64,000 nt of DNA from an uncultured Lachnospiraceae bacterium (GTDB taxonomy: Bacteria > Bacillota > Clostridia > Lachnospirales > Lachnospiraceae): positions 29,834-93,833 of the forward strand of contig CAJTKA010000010.1 in assembly GCA_910576815.1 (NCBI GenBank), written 5' to 3'. This document shows, in pieces, positions 41,701 through 50,864 of this stretch. The stretch's first letter is position 1. Every line of letters begins with the position of its first letter. Made by a program: the position numbers and the translations under genes. The notes beneath the pieces are model-generated. The model ran no database searches and was not told the DNA's origin. It was given only the letters and a program-made list of their open reading frames with translations.

Positions 41701-41718
41701 TGGTGGGAGGATAAGAAT

Positions 41719-42708
41719 ATGGGTAAGATCAATAAAAAGAAAATCAATGACTTTTTTATCAACAACGGCGTTATCATCGTTATGTTTGTTCTGGTTATTT
41801 ACACCGGGTTTACATCGGACAATTTCTTTACCACGAATAACCTGATGAATATTTTGATGAATATCAGCGCAAGACTGGTCATAGCGTTAGGAATTGCGGG
41901 CTGCGTAATCACCGCCGGCTGCGATCTGTCGGCAGGGCGCATGATTGGGTTTGGCGGCTGTATCGCGGGTACGCTGCTGCAGAAGATGGATTATTCCAAT
42001 AAGTTTTTTCCGGATATGGAACCGCTCAATCCCTTGCTTGTAATGTTGATCGTGATGGTGATCTGCGCATTGTTTGGATCGATCACCGGATTTTTTATTG
42101 CATACTTAAGCGTACCGCCTTTTATCGCGACGCTGGCAATGATGGAGATCGTATACGGCATTTCCATGATCTATACGAAGGCAACGCCGCTCGGCGGATA
42201 TGTAAAAGCCTATACGGATATCGGCAGCGGTAAGTTCCTAGGCATCAATTATCTGATTTGGATCGCCATCATCGTGGCGGCGATCACGTGGTTTATTTTC
42301 AATATGACACGCCATGGCAAATATATGTATGCGATCGGCGGCAATATGCAGGCGGCGGAAGTGGCCGGCGTACCGGTGAAACTGACATTGATCCTAATCT
42401 ATATGAAGGCGGCAGCCATGTACGGACTTGCAGGATTCATGCTGGGGGCAAAGTCGGGCGGTGCCTCGGTGGCATTGGGGTACGGCTATGAGATGGAGGC
42501 GATCGCGGCCTGTACCATCGGCGGCGTGTCCGTTACGGGCGGCCGAGGAAGAGTCAGTTCGGCTGTTATCGGCGTGACGGTCTTTGAGCTTCTAAAGGTA
42601 GCGCTCCAGTATCTTGGTGTGGATGCAAACGCGCAGTACATAGCGATCGGTATCGTCATCTTTGTAGCGATTTCGCTGGATATCAGGAAATACATTGCCA
42701 GGAAATAA
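41719..42708 (+). CDS. mglC: Galactose-type sugar ABC transporter permease (MglC)
   Basis: 329 residues and about nine to ten membrane segments. BPD-transporter type 2 family with the characteristic ITAGCDLSAGRMIGFGGCIA near 70, ITGFFIAYLSVPPFIATLAM near 125 and AACTIGGVSVTGGRGRVSSA near 260, the loop that contacts the ATPase. It forms the membrane channel for galactose or glucose with MglA. GGAGG before the ATG. A hairpin lies 12 bases downstream. Confidence 0.94.
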   Translation: MGKINKKKINDFFINNGVIIVMFVLVIYTGFTSDNFFTTNNLMNILMNISARLVIALGIAGCVITAGCDLSAGRMIGFGGCIAGTLLQKMDYSNKFFPDMEPLNPLLVMLIVMVICALFGSITGFFIAYLSVPPFIATLAMMEIVYGISMIYTKATPLGGYVKAYTDIGSGKFLGINYLIWIAIIVAAITWFIFNMTRHGKYMYAIGGNMQAAEVAGVPVKLTLILIYMKAAAMYGLAGFMLGAKSGGASVALGYGYEMEAIAACTIGGVSVTGGRGRVSSAVIGVTVFELLKVALQYLGVDANAQYIAIGIVIFVAISLDIRKYIARK

Positions 42709-42720
42709 TAGAATCTACAT

Positions 42721-42752
42721 AGCGGTCGGAGGCATCCTTCGGCCGCTGTTTT
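42721..42752 (+). terminator. Hairpin after mglC
   Basis: AGCGGTCGGAGG pairs with CCTTCGGCCGCT (two G-T pairs) and is followed by GTTTTC. Likely a weak terminator between mglC and the small membrane protein. Confidence 0.6.
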
Positions 42753-42776
42753 CGATGATGCAGAATGGAGATTAGT

Positions 42777-43085
42777 ATGGAAGGAAACTTTTTGGAAATT
42801 GCGGGAATCCCCCTATTAATGTTTGCGGTTCTTGTTTTTTACGGCGTGAAAGTATTGATCAAAAAAGACATTTCCGCGCTCAGGGGAAAGGATAAGCCAC
42901 CGGTGAAGGATGAGGCCATGTACGCAAAAAAAGCAGGCACACTGATCCTGTTTTTGGCATTTGCGGCCCTGGTCATGGCGTTTCTTTTGTTTGTAAATGT
43001 TTATGCGGCGTTAGGGATGTTTATTGCGGCTACTTTACTTATGGGGATCTTATGGCGGCGTATGGAAGATAAGTACGGAGGATGA
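42777..43085 (+). CDS. Small membrane protein between mgl and the YesN/YesM pair
   Basis: 102 residues from the ATG at 42777 (GGAG six bases upstream; the earlier ATG at 42765 has none). Three hydrophobic segments: about 4-24 (LEIAGIPLLMFAVLVFYGVK), about 53-73 (LILFLAFAALVMAFLLF) and about 76-92. A basic middle part (KKDISALRGKDKPPVKDEAM) faces the cytoplasm. No family recognised. It lies between sugar transport and sensing genes on the same strand and may be part of either. It could be a small accessory to the kinase or permease. Confidence 0.6.
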   Translation: MEGNFLEIAGIPLLMFAVLVFYGVKVLIKKDISALRGKDKPPVKDEAMYAKKAGTLILFLAFAALVMAFLLFVNVYAALGMFIAATLLMGILWRRMEDKYGG

Positions 43086-43126
43086 AGAACTGACCGCAAG
43101 GGCGGAATAAGGAGGAAAACGGCAAA

Positions 43127-44737
43127 ATGGCTCAGTATAACGTTCTGTTAGTGGATGATGAAAAAGAGGTCTGTCAAATCATTATCAGGAAGCTGGATTG
43201 GGAAGCTATGGGGTTTCATATCGTTGGCTATGCGCAAAACGGCGTGGAAGCTCTGGAAATGGCGGAGGAATTACAGCCTGATGTGGTCATGACGGATATC
43301 AAGATGCCCTATATGGACGGACTGACACTGAGCAGGAAGCTGAAAGAGGCCTATCAGAAAATAAAGATCATTATCTTTTCAGGGTTTGATGAATTTGAAT
43401 ATGCGAAAGAGGCTATTAAGATCGAAGCCACAGAGTATATTTTAAAGCCTGTTAATGAGAGTGAACTGCGGGAAGTGTTTGAACGCATCAAAATAGATTT
43501 GGACAGAGAGCTGGATGAGAGGCGCAATATCGATAAACTGCGGCAGTATTATCTGGAAAGCCTGCCGGTGCTGCAGGAGAATTTTTATATTTCCCTTCTG
43601 GAAGGAAGACTGACACAGGAGCAGATCGAGGAGAATATGCGCAACTATCAGATTCAATGGGAAAAGTCGGCATATATCATAACGATTCTGCATATTGGCA
43701 GGACGACCCTTCCAGAGCAGATGGATTCCTTTTTGGCGGCGATTTCCGTCAAGCGTCTGGCGGAAGAACAGCTGCAGAAAAAATGGGACAGCAGGATCTT
43801 TGTCTATCTGGGAGATGTGATTTTGATCACTTCGATCGCGGATGAAAAAAGTGCGGGCGTCGGATATACGGATGCCATGGATAAATTTTGTAAGCTTGCC
43901 AAGCGGGCCTGTGGGATCACCGTGACGGCCGGCATCGGCTATATGTGCGATACGATGGAAGCGTTATCTGTTTCCTATGAAAGCGCGAGGCACGCGGTAT
44001 CATACCGGGTACTTTATGGTTCCGGGCGGGCCATCAATATAGCGGAGACAGAGCCTTATGAAGAAAAGGAAGAAAGCTGGGAAGAAAGTGAAAGCATCCG
44101 CAAAATCATTCGTGAAATCAAGCTGGGAGACCGGGAAAAGCTTGAGCAGATGGTGAGTGAGGGGGTAAAATACCTTGCGGAAACGTCCGCTTCCATTATG
44201 AAATACCGCATCTTTGTGATGACATTTATCACGGAAGTATTTCGATTTAGCGGTAATAAGAAGAACATGGAGGAAATTTTTGCAAAGCAGCAGGATATTT
44301 ATGGTCATGCCATGCAGATGGAATCGCCGGAGGAATTAAAAAGCTGGCTGCTTGAGGTCACCGGCAGGATGCAGGATATGGTCTTAAGCGAGAGGGACGA
44401 CACGGAGAAGTCGTTTGTGGAAAAGGCAGTCGAATATGTGCAGGAGCATTATGGAGACCAAAACCTTTCCGTGGAGACTATTTGCCGTTCTCTGGGGGTC
44501 AGTACGGCATATTTTTCTACTGTATTTAAAAAAGATACAGGAAAAACGTTTATCAATTACCTGACAGACTGTAGAATGGAGAAGGCGGAAGAACTTCTGT
44601 TAGAGCAGGATGAAAAAACCTATATTGTAGCAGAGAAGGTGGGATATACGGATCCCAATTATTTCAGTTATGTGTTCAAAAAGAAATTCGGGGTTTCGCC
44701 ATCAAGATATAAAGTGAGTAAACGGGAACAGACGTGA
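43127..44737 (+). CDS. AraC-type response regulator (YesN family)
   Basis: 536 residues. Receiver domain at 1-120: acidic pair in LLVDDEKEVCQI, phospho-Asp in VVMTDIKMPYMDGL, Ser in IIIFSGFDEF, Lys in YILKPVNE. A long helical linker and a middle region (about 190-400) of the YesN type follow. The C-terminal AraC helix-turn-helix pair starts near 430 (YVQEHYGDQNLSVETICRSL, STAYFSTVFKKDTGKTFINY, GYTDPNYFSYVFKKKFGVSP). AAGGAGG upstream of the ATG. It overlaps the kinase gene by four bases (GTGA). It likely controls mgl or gal genes in response to sugar. Confidence 0.93.
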   Translation: MAQYNVLLVDDEKEVCQIIIRKLDWEAMGFHIVGYAQNGVEALEMAEELQPDVVMTDIKMPYMDGLTLSRKLKEAYQKIKIIIFSGFDEFEYAKEAIKIEATEYILKPVNESELREVFERIKIDLDRELDERRNIDKLRQYYLESLPVLQENFYISLLEGRLTQEQIEENMRNYQIQWEKSAYIITILHIGRTTLPEQMDSFLAAISVKRLAEEQLQKKWDSRIFVYLGDVILITSIADEKSAGVGYTDAMDKFCKLAKRACGITVTAGIGYMCDTMEALSVSYESARHAVSYRVLYGSGRAINIAETEPYEEKEESWEESESIRKIIREIKLGDREKLEQMVSEGVKYLAETSASIMKYRIFVMTFITEVFRFSGNKKNMEEIFAKQQDIYGHAMQMESPEELKSWLLEVTGRMQDMVLSERDDTEKSFVEKAVEYVQEHYGDQNLSVETICRSLGVSTAYFSTVFKKDTGKTFINYLTDCRMEKAEELLLEQDEKTYIVAEKVGYTDPNYFSYVFKKKFGVSPSRYKVSKREQT

Positions 44738-46569
44738 GAAGAATAAGAGACAATTTTTCCAACAAGAAAAGTGAATATGCAGGCAGGTGCAGATCTTACA
44801 GTATTCAGATGAGCATATCCATTTCCTTCACGATCATATCTGTGTTCAGCGTATGCTTTTTAAGCATCATGCTGTATCAGCAGTTTGTCAATAAGACGAA
44901 GGACATTACGATCGAGCGCACGGAGCAGGTACTCAATCAAACAGCTATCAATCTGGAAGATTATCTGCGTAATATGCGCAGGATCTCAGATGCTATGTAT
45001 TATTCCGTGATCAAGGACAAGGATCTTGGCTATGAGAGCATGGGCGTAGAGATGAATCTTTTGTATGAGGCAAACAAAGATAATCTGATCAGCATTGCCT
45101 GTTATACGAATGAGGGGCGGCTTGTTGCGGCGGCTCCGGTGGCGAATGAAAAGGAAAATGCCCAGGTGACGAAGCGCGAGTGGTTTCAGGAGGCTGTGGG
45201 GCAGATGGAGAATTTTCATTTTTCCACACCTCATGTGCAGAATCTCTTTGATGATCCCTCTTATCGCTATTATTGGGTGATTTCGCTAAGCCGTGCAGTA
45301 GAGCTGACAGACGGCGGGAAATCTGCGTTGGGCGTTTTGCTGGTTGATATGAATTACAGCAGCATCGAGCAGCTTTTATCAAAGGCAAATAAGGCGAATA
45401 CATCGGAATATCTGTATCTGATGGACAGTGCAGGCGAAATCATTTATCATCCGAAACAGAAATTGATCTATGCGGATTTGTATCAGGAGAATAATCTTGA
45501 GGCGGCATGTTATGATGACGGAAGTCATGAAGAAGTGTTTGACGGGGAGGGAAGACTGATCACGATCAAGACGATCAGTTATACCGGTTGGAAGATCGTC
45601 AGTGTGACACCGATTACGTCCTTTCAAATGGGACTAAAGGATATGCGCTTTTTTATGATCATGCTCATGGCGTTGCTGCTGCTAACACTGTTTGTGATCA
45701 ATCAGCTTGTGTCAGGGCAGATTGCCAAGCCGCTGCAAAAGCTGAATGATTCCGTAAAGGAGTGGGAAACCGGGAACCTGAATTTGGATATTTATGTGGG
45801 CGGCCCGATCGAGGTGGAACATTTAGGGAGAGCGCTGCGGGCGGCGGTAGCGCAGATCAGGCAGATGATGCAGGACATTTTGGTGGAGCAGGAGGAGAAA
45901 CGAAAAAGCGAACTGGATGCTCTGCAGTCACAGATCAATCCGCACTTTTTATATAACACGCTGGATTCCATTGTCTGGATGATCGAAGGGGAACGTTATC
46001 AGGATGCAGTCTTTATGGTCACACAGCTTGCCAGCTTATTCCGTATCAGTTTAAGCAGTGGAAAAACGGTTATCCGCGTGGAGGAGGAATTAAAACATGC
46101 GGAAAACTATATGAATATTCAAATGGTACGCTACAAGGATGTCTTTCATGTGTCGTTTGAGATCGCACCGGAGATCCTTTCCTGCTGTACGATCAAGTTA
46201 GTCGTGCAGCCGCTTTTGGAAAATGCCATTTACTATGGGGTAGAACATATGGATGGAGAAGGAGAGATCGTCGTAAAGGGCTATCGGCAGGACGGTGATC
46301 TCTATATTGAAGTAAGGGATAACGGACTCGGTATGCCGGAGGAAGAGGTCAGTCAGCTTCTAATAGACAACCACCGTGTTCGCAAACGCGGATCGGGAGT
46401 AGGATTGATTAATGTGCATAACCGAATCAGGCTGTGTTTTGGCGAGGCCTATGGGTTGGAGATCCATAGTGTGCCGGATGAAGGAACCAGGGTACGGATC
46501 CATTTGCCGTTTGTTTTTTATTCTGAGGAGACGAGGGCAAAGCTGGAAGCGGGTAAGCAGCAGATATAG
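44734..46569 (+). CDS. Membrane sensor histidine kinase (YesM/LytS-like)
   Basis: 611 residues from a GTG inside the previous stop. Membrane segments at about 27-50 and 305-327, with an outside domain of the dCache/PAS kind between them (about 55-300; SDAMYYSVIKDKDLGYESMG, YYWVISLSRAVELTDGGKSA). HAMP near 330-380. His_kinase domain with the phospho-His in QSQINPHFLYNTLDSIVWMI, and an ATPase domain with LLENAIYYGVEH, EVRDNGLGMPEEE and GSGVGLINVHNRIR. Cognate of the upstream YesN-type regulator. Two periplasmic sugar-binding proteins follow, which suggests the kinase reads their bound state. Confidence 0.92.
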   Translation: MRRIRDNFSNKKSEYAGRCRSYSIQMSISISFTIISVFSVCFLSIMLYQQFVNKTKDITIERTEQVLNQTAINLEDYLRNMRRISDAMYYSVIKDKDLGYESMGVEMNLLYEANKDNLISIACYTNEGRLVAAAPVANEKENAQVTKREWFQEAVGQMENFHFSTPHVQNLFDDPSYRYYWVISLSRAVELTDGGKSALGVLLVDMNYSSIEQLLSKANKANTSEYLYLMDSAGEIIYHPKQKLIYADLYQENNLEAACYDDGSHEEVFDGEGRLITIKTISYTGWKIVSVTPITSFQMGLKDMRFFMIMLMALLLLTLFVINQLVSGQIAKPLQKLNDSVKEWETGNLNLDIYVGGPIEVEHLGRALRAAVAQIRQMMQDILVEQEEKRKSELDALQSQINPHFLYNTLDSIVWMIEGERYQDAVFMVTQLASLFRISLSSGKTVIRVEEELKHAENYMNIQMVRYKDVFHVSFEIAPEILSCCTIKLVVQPLLENAIYYGVEHMDGEGEIVVKGYRQDGDLYIEVRDNGLGMPEEEVSQLLIDNHRVRKRGSGVGLINVHNRIRLCFGEAYGLEIHSVPDEGTRVRIHLPFVFYSEETRAKLEAGKQQI

Positions 46570-46581
46570 ACGGAGGAGCGA

Positions 46582-47550
46582 ATGGGCAGAAACAGAATCT
46601 ATTTTGGATGTTTAATCGCGGCGATGTTTGCCATGATTGCTTATGCTTCCTATGGTATGCTGAATCGGGATCAGCCGGAAAAGCTGTATCCGATATCGGT
46701 GATCGTCGATAACAGCAGCAGTGACCGTTGGTTTGCATTTCGGGAAGGTTTGAAGCAGGCCGCAAGGGATTATCATGTACAACTGAATATTGTATCGACC
46801 GGAGAATTGTCCACTCTTGCGGATGAAAAGGCGCTGATCGAGCGGGAGAAGGAAAACGGTGCCAAAGGTATTATCATACAGATGTGCGATAGCGAAGATG
46901 AGCAGGCTTATGCACAAATGCAGGAAGCTGCGGGAATTGTGGATATCCTGCTGGTTGAGACCGATATGGAACCGGAAGGCGTTTTTTCGGCGGTAATCCC
47001 GGATAATCGTGAGATGGGCAGAATGATTGCGGTTTCCCTCAGAGAGGACGAAAAGAATCTGGAAGGGAAAAAAATCGGAATTTTGTCAGGAAATCGGGAG
47101 AGACTTTCACAAAAACAGCGGCTGGACGGATTTTTGGAAGCAATGGAAGGAAGCGGTGCGCAGATTCTCTGGGAGATTGGGAATCACGAAATCATGCAGA
47201 CTGCGCTTACAAAAGAGCAGCTGCAGCATGTTGAGATTTTGGTCGCACTGGAAAATGATGAGACGGAGCGGGCAGTAGATTATCTTTTGGAGCCTGATAC
47301 ACCGCTTTGTCCGCTGTACGGAGTGGGAAGTTCAGAAAAAAACGTATATTATTTGGACAAAAAATTGATTGAGGTATTGATTGTTCCCAATGAGTTCCAT
47401 ATGGGATATGAAAGCGTGGCTGTCATGGCAGCACAACTGCAGGAACATATCACTCCGCAGCATAATGAGCTGGTCAGTTTTTTGGTGGTGAGACCGGAAA
47501 CCATGTATGAGGAGGATAATCAAAAATTACTATTTCCGTTGGTGCAATGA
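46582..47550 (+). CDS. Periplasmic sugar-binding-like protein, candidate sensor partner of the kinase
   Basis: 322 residues. An N-terminal hydrophobic segment (about 7-24) acts as signal anchor. The rest follows the type-I periplasmic binding fold (Peripla_BP_4): YPISVIVDNSSSDRWFAFRE, KENGAKGIIIQMCDSEDEQA, VIPDNREMGRMIAVSL and GKKIGILSGNRERLSQKQRL. It has no lipobox, so it is probably tethered to the membrane. It is placed 12 bases after the kinase gene and has GGAGGAG before the ATG. It is not next to a permease, which argues for signalling rather than transport. The bound sugar is unknown. Confidence 0.82.
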   Translation: MGRNRIYFGCLIAAMFAMIAYASYGMLNRDQPEKLYPISVIVDNSSSDRWFAFREGLKQAARDYHVQLNIVSTGELSTLADEKALIEREKENGAKGIIIQMCDSEDEQAYAQMQEAAGIVDILLVETDMEPEGVFSAVIPDNREMGRMIAVSLREDEKNLEGKKIGILSGNRERLSQKQRLDGFLEAMEGSGAQILWEIGNHEIMQTALTKEQLQHVEILVALENDETERAVDYLLEPDTPLCPLYGVGSSEKNVYYLDKKLIEVLIVPNEFHMGYESVAVMAAQLQEHITPQHNELVSFLVVRPETMYEEDNQKLLFPLVQ

Positions 47551-47626
47551 GCGTGGAGCAGCAGATTGTAATAACGGCTCAGCCGGATAAGCAGTGTGGA
47601 GATAACGTAATGATGGGGTGACAGGG

Positions 47627-48673
47627 ATGATGAGAAAAGCAAGTATATTGGCAATTGTGGTGATTGGCATTTTTATGCTATGCGGCTGCGGCAGTGTAAA
47701 AGATCAGCCGATTAAAAACATTAAAATCGGGATTTCCGTCTATGATCAGTATGATACGTTTGTCAGCCAGATGATGTCGGCATTTAATGCTTATGCCATG
47801 CAGAAGCAGGAAAATACAGGGATCACGATCAATGTGGAAATTTATAACGCTTCAGGCAGCCAATCTACGCAGAATGAGCAGGTGGAATCCATGATTAAGG
47901 AAGGATGTAACGTCGTCTGCGTCAATTTAGTGGATCGGACAGATCCCACAGCTGTTATCGATGCGGCGGAGAAAAATAATGTGCCGGTGATTTTCTTTAA
48001 CAGAGAATTGGTCGAGGAAGACCTGAGACGCTGGAATAATCTGTATTATGTTGGGGCGGAGGCATTTGAGTCCGGTATTATGGAAGGAGAACTGGCGGCA
48101 GAAGCCTTTCATGAACAGGAGGAACTGGATAAGAATCAGGATGGAATCTTTCAGTATGTTGTGTTGGAGGGGGAAGTAGGGCATCAGGATGCGATCGTGC
48201 GCACAGAATATTCCGTTAATACGATCATACAAAAAGGGGTTTCCGTGGAGAAGCTGGGATACGCCATTGCAAACTGGAATCGGGCGCAGGCGCAGACCAA
48301 GATGAATCAGATGCTGGAGGAATATGGTGGTCAGATCGAATTGGTTTTGGCCAATAATGACGATATGGCTTTGGGGGCGATAGATGCGCTGAAAGCGCAG
48401 AATATCCCGCAGAGTGAATGGCCTGCAGTAGTGGGCATAGATGGAACGGATGTGGGGCTGGAAGCGGTCAGAAACGGGGAGATGATCGGCACGGTGTATA
48501 ACGATAAAGAGGGACAGGCAGCCGCCATGCTGGAACTTGCCTACACGCTTTCGACTGACGGTGCGGTCAGTTCCGTTGACAAGTTAACCGGCAATACGAT
48601 CAGGCTTCCGTATATTAAGGTTTCCGCAAAAGAAGCGGGAAGCTTTACGCCGCCCGGTGCGGATGGGTATTAA
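47627..48673 (+). CDS. MglB-like galactose-binding lipoprotein, candidate sensor partner
   Basis: 348 residues from the ATG at 47627 (GGGGTG upstream; a GTG at 47618 and an ATG at 47630 are alternatives). Lipobox MLCGCG gives a membrane lipid anchor. Binding-protein fold like MglB: IKIGISVYDQYDTFVSQMMS, NVVCVNLVDRTDPTAVIDAA, FFNRELVEEDLRRWNNLYYV. The calcium loop is kept (DKNQDGIFQ), as are ANNDDMALGAIDAL and GTVYNDKEGQAA. It is the closest in-window relative of the mglB product, but no transporter genes follow. With the previous gene it extends the YesN/YesM pair into a binding-protein-sensing unit. Confidence 0.87.
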   Translation: MMRKASILAIVVIGIFMLCGCGSVKDQPIKNIKIGISVYDQYDTFVSQMMSAFNAYAMQKQENTGITINVEIYNASGSQSTQNEQVESMIKEGCNVVCVNLVDRTDPTAVIDAAEKNNVPVIFFNRELVEEDLRRWNNLYYVGAEAFESGIMEGELAAEAFHEQEELDKNQDGIFQYVVLEGEVGHQDAIVRTEYSVNTIIQKGVSVEKLGYAIANWNRAQAQTKMNQMLEEYGGQIELVLANNDDMALGAIDALKAQNIPQSEWPAVVGIDGTDVGLEAVRNGEMIGTVYNDKEGQAAAMLELAYTLSTDGAVSSVDKLTGNTIRLPYIKVSAKEAGSFTPPGADGY

Positions 48674-48684
48674 GACAACGACGG

Positions 48685-50109
48685 TCAGTCGTCATCCTCC
48701 ACATCCGACTTAGGCAGGGAGAAGATAAACTCCGTCCCGACGCCTTCCGTACTGATCACATTGATGTTTTCTCCGTGTGACTGAATGATTTCTTTCGTGA
48801 TGGAAAGGCCGAGACCCGTTCCTTTCTTATCTTTTCCTCTGGAGAGGTCTGACTTATAAAAGCGATCCCAAATCAGCTTCAGATCGTCTTTGGGGATGCC
48901 GATGCCGCTGTCTTTTACGCTTACAAAAATCTTATTGTGCTTTTCCGTGGTTTCAATTTTGATCAGAGAGTCGTGGTGACTGAACTTAATGGCGTTGTCC
49001 AAAAGATTATAGAGCACCTGTTGGATCTTATCCATATCTGCGACTACATACATTTCGTCACCCGTGAGTACCAGCTCGATACCGATGGTTTTTTTACGGC
49101 AGGTACCCTCAAAGGAGGCCGCTACATTGCGGATGACGGTGTTAATCTCAAAATCTGTCTTGTTCAGCATGATGCCCTTTGTGTTCAGGTTATTTAAGGT
49201 CAGGAGGCTGTTAGTGAGCTTTGTCAGGCGCTCCGTCTCGTTTAGGACAATGTTCAGATATTTCTCATACATTTCCGGCGGGATCGTGCCGTCCAGCATC
49301 GCCTTTAAGTAGCCGTCAATAGAAGTTAAGGGAGAGCGGAAATCGTGGGAGACATTGGCCACAAACTTTTTCTGATCATCCTCTGAACGGGCAATCTCGC
49401 TTGCCATGTAGGAAAGAATCGCGGCGAGATATCCCATTTCATCTTCGCTCTCCACGCTGAACTCGTAGTGCATATTGCCGCTGGCGTACTGCTCTGTTGC
49501 TTCCGTGATTTTGCGCAGAGGGATGTAGACCATCTCCGTAAAGAAGATCAGGATGATCAGGGACAACAGAAAAATGATGATCAGCATGATATAGGAAATG
49601 TTTAGAAGCTGGTTTGCTTCAGCGTAAATGTTGCTTACGGAAGCGTGGATGACCACATATCCCTTCACTTTATAATCCGAGGTGATGGGAGCAAAGACAC
49701 TCAGCATTTCTTCGTCAAAGGTTTCAAAGAAATCTCCCTTCGTGTAGTAGGAGCCCTCAGTGATAGTCGGATCAAAATTTTCCACGACGACTTCGTTCTC
49801 AACATCCACGGGGGCAGAGGAATCAAGGATCATACGCCCCGACGGATTGATGATCCAAATGGTGGCGTTTAGGTAAGTGTCCAGTGCGTCCAACTGTGTC
49901 TTTACCGTTTCCAGTGCAACATCCGTATTGTAGAGGTCGGTGGCGTAGGTGTTCGCGATCAGAGTGGCTTCGCGGTAGAGCGCGTCCGCTTTTTCCTTTG
50001 TCAGGTGATTGAGTGTCATGTCAGACACAAAGGTAGCCACGACCAGAAAGCCAAAAAGCCCGAAGATGATATAAGCCAGTATTAACTTTAAATAGAGAGT
50101 CTTTCGCAT
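48685..50109 (-). CDS. Sensor histidine kinase, PhoR/ResE-like
   Basis: 474 residues. Membrane segments at about 8-29 and 167-190, an outside sensor between (about 135 residues; ALDTYLNATIWIINPSGRMI recalls a sCache/PAS-like sensor). HAMP near 190-245, HisKA with the phospho-His in VANVSHDFRSPLTSIDGYLK, ATPase with LLDNAIKFSHHDS, KDSGIGIP, IWDRFYKSD and GTGLGLSITKEI. The response regulator gene is immediately upstream on the same strand (44-base gap). The acidic C-terminus ends in Asp residues. Signal unknown; perhaps envelope related. Confidence 0.93.
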   Translation of the reverse strand: MRKTLYLKLILAYIIFGLFGFLVVATFVSDMTLNHLTKEKADALYREATLIANTYATDLYNTDVALETVKTQLDALDTYLNATIWIINPSGRMILDSSAPVDVENEVVVENFDPTITEGSYYTKGDFFETFDEEMLSVFAPITSDYKVKGYVVIHASVSNIYAEANQLLNISYIMLIIIFLLSLIILIFFTEMVYIPLRKITEATEQYASGNMHYEFSVESEDEMGYLAAILSYMASEIARSEDDQKKFVANVSHDFRSPLTSIDGYLKAMLDGTIPPEMYEKYLNIVLNETERLTKLTNSLLTLNNLNTKGIMLNKTDFEINTVIRNVAASFEGTCRKKTIGIELVLTGDEMYVVADMDKIQQVLYNLLDNAIKFSHHDSLIKIETTEKHNKIFVSVKDSGIGIPKDDLKLIWDRFYKSDLSRGKDKKGTGLGLSITKEIIQSHGENINVISTEGVGTEFIFSLPKSDVEDDD

Positions 50110-50153
50110 ATTATGATCTCCGTGCCCAAAATGTATCTATTGTTTTGCAGCGC

Positions 50154-50852
50154 TCACCGCACCTCAAATTTGTAGCCAACGCCCCAGATCGTGGCAATAC
50201 GCCAGCGTTCGTGATCATTGATCTTTTCGCGGAGCCGCTTGACGTGCACATCCACCGTGCGGCTGTCACCTATGTACTCGTAACCCCAAATCTGATCCAG
50301 AAGCTGTTCTCTGGAAAAGACATGGTTAGGAGAGGATGCCAGAAAATAGAGGAGCTCCAGTTCCTTGGGAGGCATCTCGATGGTCTGGCCCATGTAAATA
50401 ACGGAATAATTGGTTTGGTTGATGATCAGATCCGGGTATTCCACGCTCTTAATATCGGAGCTCTTTGGTTCTGAAACTGCGGGCTTATAGCGGCGCAAAA
50501 CTGCCTTGACGCGGGCCACCAGTTCCTTGGAATCAAACGGTTTTTCCATGTAGTCATCTGCACCAAGCTCCAGACCAAGTACTTTGTCAAAGACCTCACC
50601 TTTTGCGGAGAGCATAATGATCGGGAGGGTAGAGTGGGAGCGTACTTCCCGACAGACCTGATAACCGTCAATGCCCGGAAGCATCAGATCCAGCAGCATC
50701 AGGTTCGGCGCAAAGCTGTCCACCGCTTTCAAGGCCGATTCCCCGTCATTTACGATCATCGTCTCGAAGCACTCCTTTGTCAGATAGAGGGAGATCAGCT
50801 CCGCAATGTTATTATCGTCGTCCACAATGAGGATTTTTTGCTTATTTACCAT
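50154..50852 (-). CDS. OmpR/PhoB-family response regulator
   Basis: 232 residues. Receiver: acidic pair in LIVDDDNNIAEL, phospho-Asp in LMLLDLMLPGIDGY, Ser in IIMLSAKGE, Lys in YMEKPFDS. Winged helix at about 130-230 with MPPKELELLYFLASSPNHVF, GDSRTVDVHVKRLREKIND and ATIWGVGYKFEVR. It lies 12 bases downstream of mutS2 and upstream of its kinase, all on the minus strand. This kind of pair often sits by chance beside mutS2 in Lachnospiraceae. Confidence 0.93.
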   Translation of the reverse strand: MVNKQKILIVDDDNNIAELISLYLTKECFETMIVNDGESALKAVDSFAPNLMLLDLMLPGIDGYQVCREVRSHSTLPIIMLSAKGEVFDKVLGLELGADDYMEKPFDSKELVARVKAVLRRYKPAVSEPKSSDIKSVEYPDLIINQTNYSVIYMGQTIEMPPKELELLYFLASSPNHVFSREQLLDQIWGYEYIGDSRTVDVHVKRLREKINDHERWRIATIWGVGYKFEVR

Positions 50853-50864
50853 AGATACCTCCCT

